Part shown: positions 13,561 through 26,311 of the stretch, piece after piece
Layout of the letters: every line of letters starts with the position of its first letter
Position numbering within the stretch: the stretch's first letter is position 1
DNA from: Lethocerus indicus
Taxonomy: Eukaryota; Arthropoda; Insecta; Hemiptera; Belostomatidae
NCBI GenBank assembly: GCA_019843655.1
Contig: JACDQD010000006.1
Location: 23,268,246-23,332,245 of the forward strand
Direction: 5' to 3'
DNA length: 64,000 nt
Translations under genes and position numbers: made by a program
Notes under the pieces: generated by a model
Databases searched by the model: none
What the model saw: only the letters and a program-made list of their open reading frames with translations
What the model was told of the DNA's origin: nothing

Positions 13561-14589
13561 GATTTCGTTGCACAGACAAAATTTATCGACAGTAATAGAA
13601 AGATGTAGTTATTCAAATTATTCATAAATAAGCCTTATATGAATAGAACCGACATAAGTTTCAAGATTATTTTGTGCTCCTATTTGCTCGTTGATACTAA
13701 CCTGCCGAACTATCGTATTGCGTGTTTAGTATCGGACGTCTAATCCACGGCACCGGCAGGACAATTAGTCTGAATAATTTGCTTCAAATATTTCAGTAAA
13801 ATTTAGATTCGGCGAAATAATATAATATACAATTCATCTGTTGTTCCAATTTTTTCCACCTTATTTGGACGAGTTAATATCTGCATTGTAGATGTGTGTG
13901 TACCTAATAACCCGGTATTCACGAGACATTTCCTTCATTTAATTTATATCTTTTATTATTAGTATTAATCATATTTATTCAGATCCTAGATATTTATTAT
14001 CTCTAAGAAACATATATACACATTTACACGTGTTTCTGGAATTTTCATAAGTAGTTCTCGATAATATTTATTTCGATGAATAATTTTTTGTAACGGTAAA
14101 GTCATGAACTTTACACCCGTGTAATTTATAATTAATTTTCGTGTTCGATTTCTGTTTAGAGCTTTTCCCAGGCTATGAACAAAAAAGACTCGAGTATTTC
14201 TATTTTTTGAGAATTTCCACGTAATTCATTGTTAATTTGAGTTGATGAGATAGAAATTTTTTTCTGCGCAGACTGACTTTCAGTTAATCCAGAAGCACAT
14301 CTGTTTAATTCACGATACAAATATTTTCGTTTTGATTCGCTTGTTGGGAAACGTGCCGACGTTGAAAAAACAATTTTCCAGATAATCCAAGTCTGAATGT
14401 GTACCTTCAATTAAATGAGTGAAAACTCCATACATCCATAACGCATCGTTCCACTCGCGCGGACTCTCTTTCCTCCCTTTTTCGCCGTGTTTTTATCCGG
14501 CCTCTCCCCGTTGTTGCCTCCCTCAGGCGGGATTTAAAAGAACATTTTTTTTAGCCCTTTTATAAATCTTCCGGCGATATTACTCATAA
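13561..14589. other. AT-rich non-coding stretch
   Basis: Nothing supportable was seen. An 84-codon minus-strand frame at 14156-14410 has no recognised content. The right end becomes T-rich, leading into a polypyrimidine tract and AG at 14590-14624. Confidence 0.6.
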
Positions 14590-14624
14590 ATGTTTTTTTT
14601 TTGTTTGTCTTTTCTTTTTTGCAG

Positions 14625-14813
14625 CAAAGGCCAAAAAGAGTCCTGGACGGAAATGACGTCATACATTGTCGCGCCGGCTTCGTCCCTGACCGGATATATA
14701 CTCTAGCGATGAAAAATAATATCCTTTGTGATTCACGCCCTTATAACGCACTTATGTCCATCCCCTTCCACTCTTTCTTCCCTAACATCAAGTCCTTTGC
14801 CATTATCCGATAG
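14625..14813 (+). CDS. Candidate 3'-terminal coding exon, unknown product
   Basis: A strong 3' splice-site pattern, a T-rich polypyrimidine tract at about 14590-14620 ending in GCAG (14621-14624), is followed by a frame open for 62 codons to a TAG at 14811-14813. The peptide begins QRPKRVLDGNDVIHC and is not recognised. An AATAAA hexamer follows at 14885-14890. The segment also holds a full CRE palindrome TGACGTCA (14654-14661) and TATATA near 14695, so it could instead be promoter-like DNA. Polypyrimidine-AG patterns and frames of this size also arise by chance in 64 kb. Confidence 0.22.
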   Translation, partial: QRPKRVLDGNDVIHCRAGFVPDRIYTLAMKNNILCDSRPYNALMSIPFHSFFPNIKSFAIIR

Positions 14814-16459
14814 TCATTTATCTAAAGTCAATTTTATGAAAATGGAAAACACATTCAGCTTTCCCCCTTGGATTAGCGATATAAAATAAAATAATTAATG
14901 ATTTTTAACGTCTTCTCCAAAAAAGCATTCTTAAATATAAAATAGTAAAATTAAATGGTAAAATAATAATATTCTATCACAAAGAAGGACGTCGTATTAT
15001 TGTTATTTTTGCAACAATTTAATACATTGGAGTCCGCATCTAATGTTGATTCATTTTTTATATTGATTTTCGAATCTATATCGTTTCATCATATTGAATA
15101 AGATCAGGTCATTTACTTACGTCGTGATTTACTCATCAATTTTCTAATAAGATCAGATCGTGAATATGGAGTGGTACTTTAACCGATTGAATAATTCCAT
15201 TGAGGCATTCTAATTTAACAGGTATTAAAATTAAAGGCATTGGCATTTTAATGACTATAAGAACTTATTTTATGAAACTCTAATATAATGGATAGTTGAG
15301 CACAGAAGGAATTAAATTAAAAATTAATTTCCTTATTAACATCATTCCTTTACCCGGGCAAAAGGGATTCCATCCGCCTCTAATTTCTTAAGTGCTCCGC
15401 TTATTGTGAAGTGTATCTCAGTTGGGAAAAGGGGTTAATAATTTAATTAGGCGGGCCTGAACCGAAGGTATAAGTCGAGAGTGATGCAACGATGCCCTAA
15501 TTTGTCGGCAGATTTATTTGGAGGGGTGCAATGAAATTCAGGAGGCATTTATCTAAAACATTCCTGGGGAGATTGAAGACGGAGAAAGGCCCCGTTGGAT
15601 CGCTACGGAAACTGTTCGGGAAAGGTTAAATCAAACCCGAATTCCTTTTCGATTTAGGGACTTGGACTAAACGATTTCTCTTTCATTATTTTCCAACCGA
15701 GTCTTCCTCGGGAAAATGCCAATGTCAAAATAGTCCCAATCAACGCTGTGTATTATTTACAAGTTGTATTTTGTTTCTACACATCTACTAATTTAAGCTG
15801 ATTCGTCTTATTCATTGCAGCCACCGATATGTGTATGAATAAGATCGTGTATTGATATATAAATTCAGCCCGGTTGTTAAAATATACATTCAAACATCTT
15901 TTAATAACGCCTCTATCATCAACTACCGCGGAATTATTCCAGAATTTCAGGGAAAAGAGGCGTCCAAGAATTTTTGAACATTAAATTTGAAGATATAAAA
16001 CATTTAATTGATTGTATAATAGGTTACGAAACAATTCCAGAACCAAATTACGTTTTGGATTTTCCGCATAAATTTAAAAAGAGGTTTAAGCCAGCTTCAA
16101 AGAGCACAGGCATGATTACCAGGGTCATGACTCCCCACCATTAATTTCAATATACTGTAATACCTCTGGTAATGAAAAATGTGACTCCGCGATATCAAAT
16201 AAAGATATATTGTGTCATTTGCCGGGAGCTCCATCTTTTCCATTTTTCAAAGCCGACTGAATTCCCTGGAATGATTTGGGGTTAACACGTTCCCGGGACT
16301 TTATGCCGAGTATTACAGGCGTTCGGCGGGGATAAACAGTTTTAAACAGGGTTAAAGTACTTGGGGAAATAAAACGGTCCATTGAGTGTTCCTTCGACGG
16401 TTCACCGGCACAATCGCGGACGCTCCTCTCCGGGGAGTTCGCCACCAGTTCGTGGCAGC

Positions 16460-16460
<1 letters not shown>
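14814..16460. other. AT-rich non-coding stretch
   Basis: No supported gene. An acceptor-like TTATTCATTGCAG ends near 15820, but all three frames after it close within a few codons. A 76-codon minus-strand frame at 16215-16445 is unrecognised. Confidence 0.55.

Positions 16461-16461
<1 letters not shown>

Positions 16462-16498
<37 letters not shown>
16462..16498. repeat. (GA)18 dinucleotide microsatellite
   Basis: An uninterrupted GA run of about 37 bp, followed by GTGAGTGAGAAGAGA and further GA-rich sequence to about 16530. It is likely length-polymorphic. Confidence 0.97.
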
Positions 16499-16501
<3 letters not shown>

Positions 16502-16530
16502 GTGAGAAGAGAAACCGAGAGAGAAGAGCC

Positions 16531-19500
16531 TGAATTCGAGTCGGATTTAAATCGAAAAGCTTATCCCGGGGACAGGAAATGGAAAGGAATAAAAAGGGTC
16601 ACCGACAACAAATGTTAAATGTATAATGCAAGATGTCTGAGTATGATATGAAGGGAGCGTTAGGTTTTTAGGTTTTTGCGAGAGCGGACCGAGGCTGGTT
16701 GGAGGGGTAGGACGGGGGTTCATGAATGTTACATACGCGAGGGGGTGGGGGAGGCCAACTCACTCCCTCCCACCCTTAACCATATCGCCCATCGCCACCC
16801 AACACGCGACCCGACATCCTCTAGTTCTAGTAAGAAAATAATAATTTAATTTTTCCTTTAATAAATTTCGCAGCCATTGACCATTAGTATGTATAATCAC
16901 ATCCTATTTATTAAACATTATAGTAATTCCTCCGTAAGGATTCCGAATTATAACAACAAAATTGCAAATGAAGGTTCAAAAGAAGAGACGAAAAGAAATA
17001 TATGAACTCATGAAGCCACTAACAAACTATGAGCAATAAAACCAGATATGAATTCGGGTTCCATTGATATTACACGACTCGGAGAAGTTGCACACGCGCG
17101 TAATAAAATTTCCCTTAATAAATATTATCTTGTTTTCAGTAGAATGCAATATTGAGTTGAAAAAGATTTCGCCGAACAAAATTCCCCGTTCAAGAGATTA
17201 TAGATGTACTGTATTGGGAACCAGGCTCTAATAATTTGGTGGTACTATTTGTGCCGTCCTATTCAAAGAATCCAAACGGTTGGGACGGCATCGGAAGTTT
17301 CGGACCCGTCGGGTCCCAGTTGTCGCCAGTGAATAGCGGAGGCGGGACAGTTCCCGTGGGCGGTAATTCTCCCCTCCTCCTCGGGGGGCTCAAAATACAC
17401 AATCAATGGAAGGCATAGTGGAAGGCCGAGAGGCCGGTCCGCTGACCGGTACCTGAATAGGCCTCCGCTCCTCCCTCAATCGAGACACCAATACAACCAG
17501 ATATTCATCCGCACAAGTGAAATATGCAAAGAAACGCCTCTTATATCATATCCAGCAGGGTCAAGAATGCTCATTTAATTGTGGACGAAAGTTTTCTGGT
17601 TTTCTCCATACAGATTAATCAATTACCTACTTCTTAGACCCGTAGCCATTCGCAAAAGAAATAAATTTTACCCAGCGGTTTTTAAACAAATCCTCGAAAA
17701 AATTAATTAATAATGAAAAATATTCTTAATGGCTGTGCATCAGGATAATAACAATAATATATCACATCTTATGCATTGGATATGCATCAATAAAATTTAA
17801 ATCGATTGAATAGTAATCGAATAAACGTAGTTATAATGCTCCTCGTAGCTTTGTATTTTGTCACTGTAAGTAAAAACCACTATTCCGGAGTCATAATGGA
17901 CCGTATTGGAAAAGTATCACATGCAGTGTTGTATAAAAATATACCCGGCTGCCAGTTGTGTGTTTCCAATACATTTTACAGCCTCGCGCCGAATAATTCC
18001 GACTGTACTGTTCACCTCGCGACCAAGATAAACCGTCGCCGATAACGGCCGCAGAGTGAAAAGCTGTGTTTAATTTTCTTTTTTTTTCCCCCGAATTTTA
18101 CTTTCTGTACGGGTCACAGTCCCGTGCGGGCGGAAATTAGGCGAATGAAAATGAATTAAAATACCGCCACGAGTGCAATTTTGTGTTTCTGCCCTTTTAG
18201 TCGGCGCCCGGCTAAAACCGGATATGTCCACAGAAATAGTGTTTCGACAGTGTTGATAGCGTACGATCACCGGATATTCCCGTGACTTACATCATTACTG
18301 GACGCAGCTAATAATTAGCCTAGGACTAATTAATGGAAATCGCCAAACTGGTAATGGTCCGAGCCACGATAACGCAATAATGCGTCATTCTGTAGACAGA
18401 AATATGAGTGAGTAAGTTAGATAGAATGCGGTACAAAATAAATAAGGTCATCTGTAACAATTAAGTTTGTTCACGAGAAATTTTGTGTTTTAAATCGTAC
18501 CGGTAATTTGATCAAAACTTTACTGCGGGTGTTTCCCTTTTTTTACCGATGATTAAATCGGGATAGGGATATTATACATCACCCAATAATAAACTCTAGT
18601 TTTCGATAACTTCCGACAAATTCCAGGAAAAAATAATAACACGACTCGCCGACCCTGGGTTGAATATCGACATGTAGCCCATGTAGCCGAGGCCGGCGAT
18701 GCAAATGCGAAACGATTTACAAATGTTTCCGAATAATTGCCGGGTGTAGGTGCCGGCAAAGTTGGGCCTGTGTATGCAGCGGACAGGTACGTCGGTATTG
18801 AAATTCAAATTGTTATCAGGAGGGCGACAGGTGCTGTGGCCCACCCGACCCACCACACTTCACCACCGCCAGACTTTTAGACCGGTTTGAAACTCCGTCT
18901 GGCCAAACACCGGGATCGGGCAGATTTATGCTCCTCCGGGTTTGCGTCAGACGGCCGACAGTTTAGAGGGGGGCTCGCTAGATCAAGGTTTTGTAATACC
19001 TCGATCTACTGTTAAAATGGCTAGATCAAATTACTAAAAATCAACAGTAAAATGGTGCCAAATATTAGACGCGTTGTTGCGTAAAATACTATGAGAATAA
19101 ATTAGTGAATCATAGTTTAGGTAAACTTGAAAGAAGGGCAGTTGTAGGAAAATCTGTCTGTCGTATTATCGAGACCGGGTAATTCGCGCATTGGATATAT
19201 TATGAAATATTCTATCCGAGGGAATCATTCATCTAATAGTGGAAGAAAGGAGACATATAGAATAAAGGTGGTTCTATAGGCACAGATATAGGGTTCTTTG
19301 CTCGATGGAAAGTATCCCTAACTAACATTCACGGGGTTAAACCAGTGGCAATGACCAAGAGGAATTAAAGAACCTGTCTCTAGGCGGTATTGAGAAAAAA
19401 TTTCACACGGCCGGATTTTTTATTGCCTGGCGTTCCGGAAACGTAATCAAATTAAACACCGCCGAAAGCGAATTGCTAGGCCGTAATATAAGAGGCTTTG

Positions 19501-20839
19501 TTAAAAAAAAAAAATACAGAGACGGATGTAGGAAAAGAAAAAGAGGGAATAATAGAGCGGGTTAGGACGTCAGACGGATACGAAGAGGAAGGAGAGATAG
19601 ATCGGATTAAGGGGTAGTGGAGAAAACGAGAGGAGCCGGCTCCCTCCCGGCTTCCAGCGGGCCTGGAACAAATACCCCGCCTCCAGTTCAGAATTAATCA
19701 CTCCATTTTCGTGATCTACCCTCCCTCCCGCGTCAATCACACCGCCCGCTTCTTTCCGACCCCCGAAAAAACCGTAGGCAAAATAATTGGAAACTTTGAC
19801 AACCGGATAAATCATATCTGTTAATAAAAACGCCTTCGTGCCCCGCCTTCCCTCTCTATCCACTCCTTTTTTCATAATTCGTCTCGAAATTCGCAACATT
19901 TCATCGCCACACTGAAATCCGATTGAATAAACGTTCGGCTTTTTGGGGATTTAGAAGAGGGTCTACTGTACATATATAATTGTGTGGAACCGAAAATCTT
20001 ATACAGCTACCTTATTGTGGCATGCCTTACGTTTCACATATATTTGAGCATTTTTCCTATAATGCTTAAGCCTAGCATCGATTAAACCGTCGGTCTCAAA
20101 TTCCAGTTTGACGAATTCATGATTCCGTGATTTACTACTATTAGAAGATGCCAAGTAGTAGATCAGACACACTTATTCCCCCTTTTCTGACCCGTCGGGG
20201 AAATTATTTTTTGTCATGGGCTAAATGGAGGTATCGCTTTCGTGAATAATTGACGGATTGTTGCGTGAGTTGGGGTGCGTTATCAGGTTCCGATCTCCCC
20301 TTTTACTTTCGACCAGTTTAAAAAGCCTCGAAAATCCATACTCATCGAGACCGCTTATTAGTTCTGTACAGCTTACGTTTAATGTAATTACAAGTTTAAC
20401 TTTAAAAGCGTTCATGTCGTATTTAGTCTTATTGCTCAATCCAAATAGATTTACTGCATATACAGAATAGGTCTGAATTGGTCAGGGTTACAGTTCACCT
20501 GACCCATTTAAATAGTCGAAGTAGTTATGTCATTTGTCATTTTCTAAATCCTGATTTATACAAAATGTGATAAAAGACCGTATTAATTTCTTTATATTTC
20601 TGATAAATATGTTCTTTTTTAATTTGCTAAACTGATATAATCTTGACCTAATTTAAGTATGTACGATCAATCAGCCGGCTGTTTAACGGCCTGTTTCCTT
20701 CCGTAATTTTCCTTTCCCCAAATCGGGGTAGGGGAAGTTTCGCAATAATCGCGACAAAGGGTAAACAAGGGCTGAGAATTTTATTTTACACTTGCTTTTA
20801 GAGCTTTTACAGCCGACCGTATTGTGAGACAACAAAGCC
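16531..20839. other. Non-coding stretch, 16.5-20.8 kb
   Basis: GC-richer patches occur at about 16670-16810, 17280-17470, 18640-18960 and 19600-19780. Small frames on both strands (up to 109 codons, minus strand 19570-19899) show no domain. Repeats were not seen apart from short homopolymers. Confidence 0.55.
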
Positions 20840-20857
20840 GGGGCCGGGGCCGGGGCC
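20840..20857 (+). repeat. (GGGGCC)3 hexanucleotide repeat
   Basis: Three exact GGGGCC units in a GC-rich patch. It has three runs of four G, one short of a standard four-run quadruplex motif. Confidence 0.9.
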
Positions 20858-22066
20858 GCCCTCAGCGAGATTTAGAGTCTTCACACGAGTTCATTTGTTT
20901 TCTTTTGTTTTTATTGTCCGCCCTTTCCTTCCAGTCCCGGCCCGTCGCTTTACTTCCTTGGGGCGTGTTACCTTTTGATATTTATCCGGGGACGGTCGAC
21001 GCTTCCAGGAGACATGTTTCGTCCCAAGCCGGTTGACAGCCTCCAGCCCCGTATCCACCTTTGTCCAGAGACAGTTATGTACCTGCACAGAAGGGTTTTC
21101 TGGATCTGTGAACATCGCTGAAGGGATTAAATGCGGGGGAGAATAAACGGTTTCAATCTATAATAAATGAAAACTTGAAATAATGCATAATTCAAAGCAA
21201 CCTTGTTATCTATTTTATACTTACGTGAGTGGTCAGGTTTAGGATATGTCAGTGAAAAACGGGGTTATAGTGTAACCCAAATGATAACATCAATCACTGA
21301 AATTACTGACATTTTTTAGTTTTCATTTATTTCTAAGCGTGAATTCGTTGTTAATTCTTTATACACTCAAAAATTATAGTTACATTCTTTGAAAAATAAA
21401 AATCATTGTAATGACGCCCTGTATAGCTTTAATGAAATAACCCACATATTACGCTGTGAAATTGTGATATTGGACCAAAACCAATGGTCCCATAACTGGG
21501 AACATTCACGGAGTTTCTCCCGTGCTAACCTGTCATTATCTAGCGTCTAATTAAGGGATTAATTAGCCGCCAGATTGCGTGCTCCATTGGCCTCCCGGTG
21601 GTTTCCCGGACGACTACATATGGGGGGATCTTGAAATGTTCACTCCTCCAATCCCAGTGCCGGAAAGTTTGGACTGAAACCAATAAATAAAACGAGTAAT
21701 AGAACCCGATTTATAAGTATTTTAAATCGACGTAGTTTGAAATCGGTTGAAGCTATCTGTTAGAATATGGCAGTCGTATAATATCGGATTTCAATCTTCT
21801 CGGATAAACATTGCAAACACATCTGAGGTGTGGATAGAATATGCAGCTTCGGGTATAGTGTTTGCAGGAATAAATCCCCTGGTGGAACCCTACATAAATA
21901 GATATCAGCTAGACCTGTTTATGTTCAGATTATATTGTAGAGCTCTTGAATATAAAATAGACAGTATTGAATAGAGTTGATAATTAGGAAAGTTGTGCGG
22001 TCAAGAGAAATTCCCTGGTAAACACCACGGGGGCCAGTTGTGGTCAAAGAGCGTGGGGCGCCACTT
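20858..22066. other. Non-coding stretch
   Basis: The GC-rich patch continues to about 21120, then AT-rich DNA. Overlapping opposite-strand frames at 20824-21115 and a 75-codon plus frame at 21747-21974 are unrecognised. Confidence 0.55.
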
Positions 22067-22092
22067 GGATTATGAGGTTATTTAATTTCCTG
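22067..22092 (+). repeat. 26-bp exact duplicated motif, copy 1
   Basis: A 26-bp sequence starting GGATTATGAGG and ending TTTCCTG is identical to 22540-22565. Flanking sequence does not align between the copies. It could be a duplicated regulatory element or a remnant of a dispersed repeat. Confidence 0.9.
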
Positions 22093-22539
22093 GGGACGTG
22101 GTAGCCCGCAGGGTGAAATTAATATAATACTATATACGTTATCATTTTAGGATTTTATTTATTGCCTTACAAAATTGTTCAACTAGCAGTGAAATTTCTG
22201 CAAAATGCGCAATATTCTTATTGAAAGCTGAAAATCAGCTTAACATTTACAAACTTTCTTTAGCCGGTGCCTCATATTTATCACGCGCTTCTATTAGTTG
22301 GCTGTGCATTTGCTCTACACAAAGTGGACTTTCCATTAAGGCATTAATGTGAGAGCTAAAACTTAAGGTAGGCTTATTTTACTACAAATAAATGTCCACT
22401 TTATGTTATGTTAGGATAAGCTAAATAAGAATGATTTTGGCTCATATTTCAAATAATTATTTGAAAACGTTGTTCGATGATTTCTCTGGATCGGGTGGGC
22501 ATGCCTTTCTGGGTCGTGGTAGGCTGGAGGGATGCGGTC

Positions 22540-22565
22540 GGATTATGAGGTTATTTAATTTCCTG
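22540..22565 (+). repeat. 26-bp exact duplicated motif, copy 2
   Basis: Identical over 26 bp and in the same orientation as 22067-22092, 473 bp downstream. This copy sits in a more GC-rich context (22490-22780). Confidence 0.9.
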
Positions 22566-23818
22566 CCGGGGGTTGCGCTCGTCCTGTTTATCAGGGCCAC
22601 CTACGTGACCCCCGGGATTCGGCTTCTTGACCCGTAACATAATGCCGGAGTTGGCCGACTCCAACCCCGGGGACCATCCAATAGGAAGGCGTTACCATAA
22701 AACGGGTGGACCTCCTCCGTCACCGAATTCCCTCGTCCTCCCTTCCTTGCCGTTCGTGATAACATTCCGTCTGGATTTCCATGTAACGCCATGAAAATTT
22801 AATACCCACGAAACTATAAAACTTTTCACGCAAACCCTCAGCAAACGGACGTCAAGTGCACTCATGATTTAGATCGATATTAACCATTAATTCACAAAAA
22901 TTCAATTAAACATATAAAATACTATATACCTTATAGTTTCAAGTGTTAGCAACGGCATTTGGGCTAACTACTATGATAGTTCACCTGAAAAGTCCAGTCC
23001 TTAGGCGGTTTTCCACCTCAAAGGCGAAATATAATAACAGTGGGGAAATATCAAAATATGTGGGCATGTATGAATATTTAGATCGCATCTGACTTATTTT
23101 TATCGAACTAAATGGAAATAATAATAATTATGCTTTCGTAATTACGACATCATCAACTTAAATATAAGAATAACTTAAATGAAACCCATTTTTGCATCAA
23201 AAAATTATTAAAGAGTGCTTGTAGAGTTATTTATGTTATCAATTTTAAAGATTGGGATTATATTTTATAGCGGGAATATTATGAAATCTGCTTTTATATG
23301 TAATACGATAATTGGGGCGGCTTTTGGTTACCCCTGAAATTACATTAGTGCCAAATTGTGAAAAATGGTTTACACAGCCTGCCGGAGTTCGAACGTTTAT
23401 TATCAGACGAGTTCTACCCCGCTCTCTCCCCGGGGATGTTTGGGCCGCGCGTTTAGTCACCGATACTAGTTCAATTAGCGAGGGCGTATCTACGCAGGTT
23501 CATCTAATTAAACGCCGCATCATCAGAGCCATTATCCGATTATGTATCTACATATGCGTGTTTATACATATATATAAATACGTGATAACAATTGCCTAAA
23601 ATTATGGGTAGCATCGAAAAATTTAACAATACTCAATTTTATTTAGAGACTTTATAGTCACTATAAAGAAAACGTTGCCAATAACTAATCTTACTTTTGG
23701 ATTCGCGACTGATTTGGCATACTGTGTAACCGAAAATAGGAAACAGTCTGCGAATGGAAAAAACATTTAGTATCAGGTGAAAATTTTAATTGAGGAAAAT
23801 CTCACCCCAATCGAATTG
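22566..23818. other. Non-coding stretch
   Basis: A GC-rich patch runs to about 22780, then AT-rich DNA. A 95-codon plus frame at 23312-23599 overlaps a 71-codon minus frame; neither is recognised. Confidence 0.55.
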
Positions 23819-23869
23819 TCCGCGTTCAATGCGATTAGGGCGCATCGCTCCAACAACTGAGCTATATCC
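23819..23869 (-). tRNA. tRNA-like 5' half (pseudogene or SINE head)
   Basis: On the minus strand from 23869: a GGATATA acceptor-like start, then a perfect D-arm (GCTC stem, 8-nt AGTTGTTG loop, GAGC stem) that matches a canonical A box. One linking G and a perfect 5-bp anticodon stem ATGCG/CGCAT with a 7-nt loop CCCTAAT follow. Position 33 is C rather than the near-invariant U, so no anticodon can be trusted. The following bases keep TTCGATT as a B-box echo, but the T stem and 3' acceptor strand do not pair. The object is a tRNA-derived fragment, not a functional tRNA gene. Confidence 0.5.
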
Positions 23870-24589
23870 GGATCTCTACCGAAAGCGATTTTTCCTTCAA
23901 TTAAATCTAAATCCGGACCCGGGGGGCAGAGCCCCAACAGTGGTGCGCCGTAATCTCGTTCGACTCGAAAGTTTGATTTTCCTCAATTACAAATTGTGGC
24001 CGAGCAAGTGGAACTCATTAACACAAGCATATTCATTGTATTTTACATTCACAATATATAAATCTATGTTTAATATCACCGTGAAAAAATTAATTAAATA
24101 ACGATTTAAATATAAATTAAAATTTATTGTCTTCATATTTTGGTTTTCTCGGCCTTCGTCTCCTGCATCATTTGCTGTTAATTACTACAGAACAGGTATG
24201 TGAAACTAATTATAATATTCTATTCATAATTCGATCATTAACATGAAAAATTCGGTATTACTTTCACAAACATTGTGTACTTCAGAACTATTAAACTTGT
24301 TTCATATATTCCTCGATTTATTTAAACGCTATTTTGTCAATTGCTTCGGGATAGTTACGTTTTTTTCAGCAATTTGTCCAAATTTATGTATATATAAATA
24401 TACTAGCGCAGGGGGGTGGTTCCCAACTAAATTCTACCTTTAGATTCGCGAATTTCTTTCGCCGCCGTTCTAAGAATTATACGGTCCGCCCGAAGGAAAT
24501 TGTTTAATTAACTTTGTCTCCTCCGAGGTGTCTTAACTCGGACAATATAATCCTGCAACTTTTCACTCAACTCTGTTCGCTTCCGCTTT
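23870..24589. other. Non-coding stretch
   Basis: Mostly AT-rich. An acceptor-like TTTTTTTCAG ends near 24370 but is followed by early stops in all frames. Frames of 60-103 codons on the plus strand are unrecognised. Confidence 0.55.
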
Positions 24590-24648
24590 CCCTTCTCTCC
24601 CTGTCCTTCATTCTCTGTCCCCCTTCCCCGCGCGCTTCCCTCCACTCA

Positions 24649-24665
24649 CTCTCTCTCTCTCTCTC
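24649..24665. repeat. (CT)n tract (GAGA on the minus strand)
   Basis: A pure CT run in a longer pyrimidine-rich stretch (about 24580-24677). In insects GA/CT tracts upstream of promoters can bind GAGA-type factors. It lies about 115-160 bp upstream of the TATA/initiator pair at 24780-24811. Confidence 0.9.
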
Positions 24666-24779
24666 CCTCACTCTCTCGTGTGCCCTGCAGATCTGAATGC
24701 GACTCACTTTAGCCGGGCACGCGGCAACTTGCCTCACTCCCCCCCCGAACTATGCGACCGGAGCCAAGTCCGGGCCCCG

Positions 24780-24812
24780 TATAAAATTCGAGCCTGCCCC
24801 ATCGCCATCAGC
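24780..24812 (+). promoter_or_regulatory. Candidate TATA + initiator core promoter
   Basis: TATAAAAT begins at 24780 in otherwise GC-rich DNA. Exactly 30 bp downstream is TCAGCC, whose A (24810) would be +1; this differs by one base from the arthropod initiator TCAGTY. A CT tract lies upstream and a CpG-rich block runs to about 25080. No DPE match was found at +28 to +33, and no transcript or exon can be shown. A chance pairing is possible. Confidence 0.3.
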
Positions 24813-26311
24813 CGAACACCGGCCTACCGGATCCGGCTGAAATTGTTACTACCTCGCCTCATCACTGGCCGGAATTAATACGGGCCCCGGGCCCTCTTAA
24901 GTGCCCCCGGCCCGCCACGCCCCCTCCGGAATCCTGTAATGCGTTTAGTACGGTTCGGTTAATGCTCCGTTGTGCCACTCTCCTCCGCACTCCGGATACG
25001 ACCGGAGGGGCGAGGGCGAGGGTTAATCTTCTGATATTCGAATCCTCCTATGTCGAGGGTTCGTGCACCCTGCGCATAACGCGGCTTAACGCGGATCGTT
25101 AATTGGAATACAATTTTGCGACCATTAAACTTGCGGAATTATTATAACTCTTATGATTTTAAAAATATCGCTTTATTTATAGTTCTCTTGTTGTTTCAAT
25201 AATCAACGAGTTGAATTAAAATGGATTTTTCTGTAATGCGTATAACTTTTTAACTGTAGTACTAAATCTAAATTCATGCGATCCTCCTCCTCTATTCTCT
25301 AACTTGATTCTGTGCTAGATTGGATATGAATTCCTGTTTTAACGAAAATACGATAACTGTTACATATTGACAGTGAAAAAATAAGTTTTTTTAAAAATTC
25401 AGTGTACGAATAATATTTGAAACTCCATTTGCACAAACATAGGTAGAATGCAATACCAAGAATAAGGAGCAAACAGGACAAGTGTCTCCGTTTGATGGAC
25501 CAAATATAGAATTATGTACTATATTGATATACGTCTAATTAATTAGGACTATATATTGCACTATTGAAGTCTCTCAAATATCAGATCAAGACTTCAGTTT
25601 ACCTAATCCAGTTTTGAATCGACGAGATTACATCGGAAACTGGATTGGTGAAAGGGCCGATGCCACAGGGTTACCCATAAGTGGTCAACCCGACAGTGTT
25701 TATGTAATAAATGGATATCGCCTATTTCACGTTTTAGCCATTGAATTCCCGCGATTCGTAAAGGCTTTGAGCGGTCGAACAAAATTCATCAAACATTTGT
25801 GGATTAAAGGGAATCGGTGGACTTGGTTGGCCTGAGGCAAACCGCCGATTGTTCGTTATAATTAAATGCTGTAAAAGGCCAACATGACCTCGTTCCCGTG
25901 TAACCCCATTTCAACTTTTAACCCATTACACTTGCTCTGACCCCTTGAACGAGTTCGACATTTCGTTTTGTAAATTATTCGTTCAATTTTACAGTCGAAA
26001 TCGTAATTTTCCAAAGTCTAGAACCATCTTTAAAAAAAAAGAGTGAGTAATTTGCCATCTCATTATTTATTCATTTTCACTCTCGATTCATTCTTGTAAT
26101 AATTTTTCTCGTTATCGTATAAATACTGATCCGTTACAGGCGAATATTTTAATATATCATTCTATTTTTAAGTATAAAATCAGTCAGTTACCTGTTCCGC
26201 CTATTGGGGAATCTTAAATATAGTCCTCTCGTCAGTGAGGAACCTAATCCGGTTTATATAAGATTTTCACTAAATATATGTTTGGTGGATTAGTTTAACT
26301 AATCCCTAGAA
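24813..26311. other. CpG-rich block then AT-rich non-coding DNA
   Basis: 24813-25080 is GC-rich and could be 5' leader if the upstream promoter is real, but no clear start codon or donor is visible. From 25100 the sequence is AT-rich. A 73-codon plus frame at 25614-25835 is unrecognised. Confidence 0.5.
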
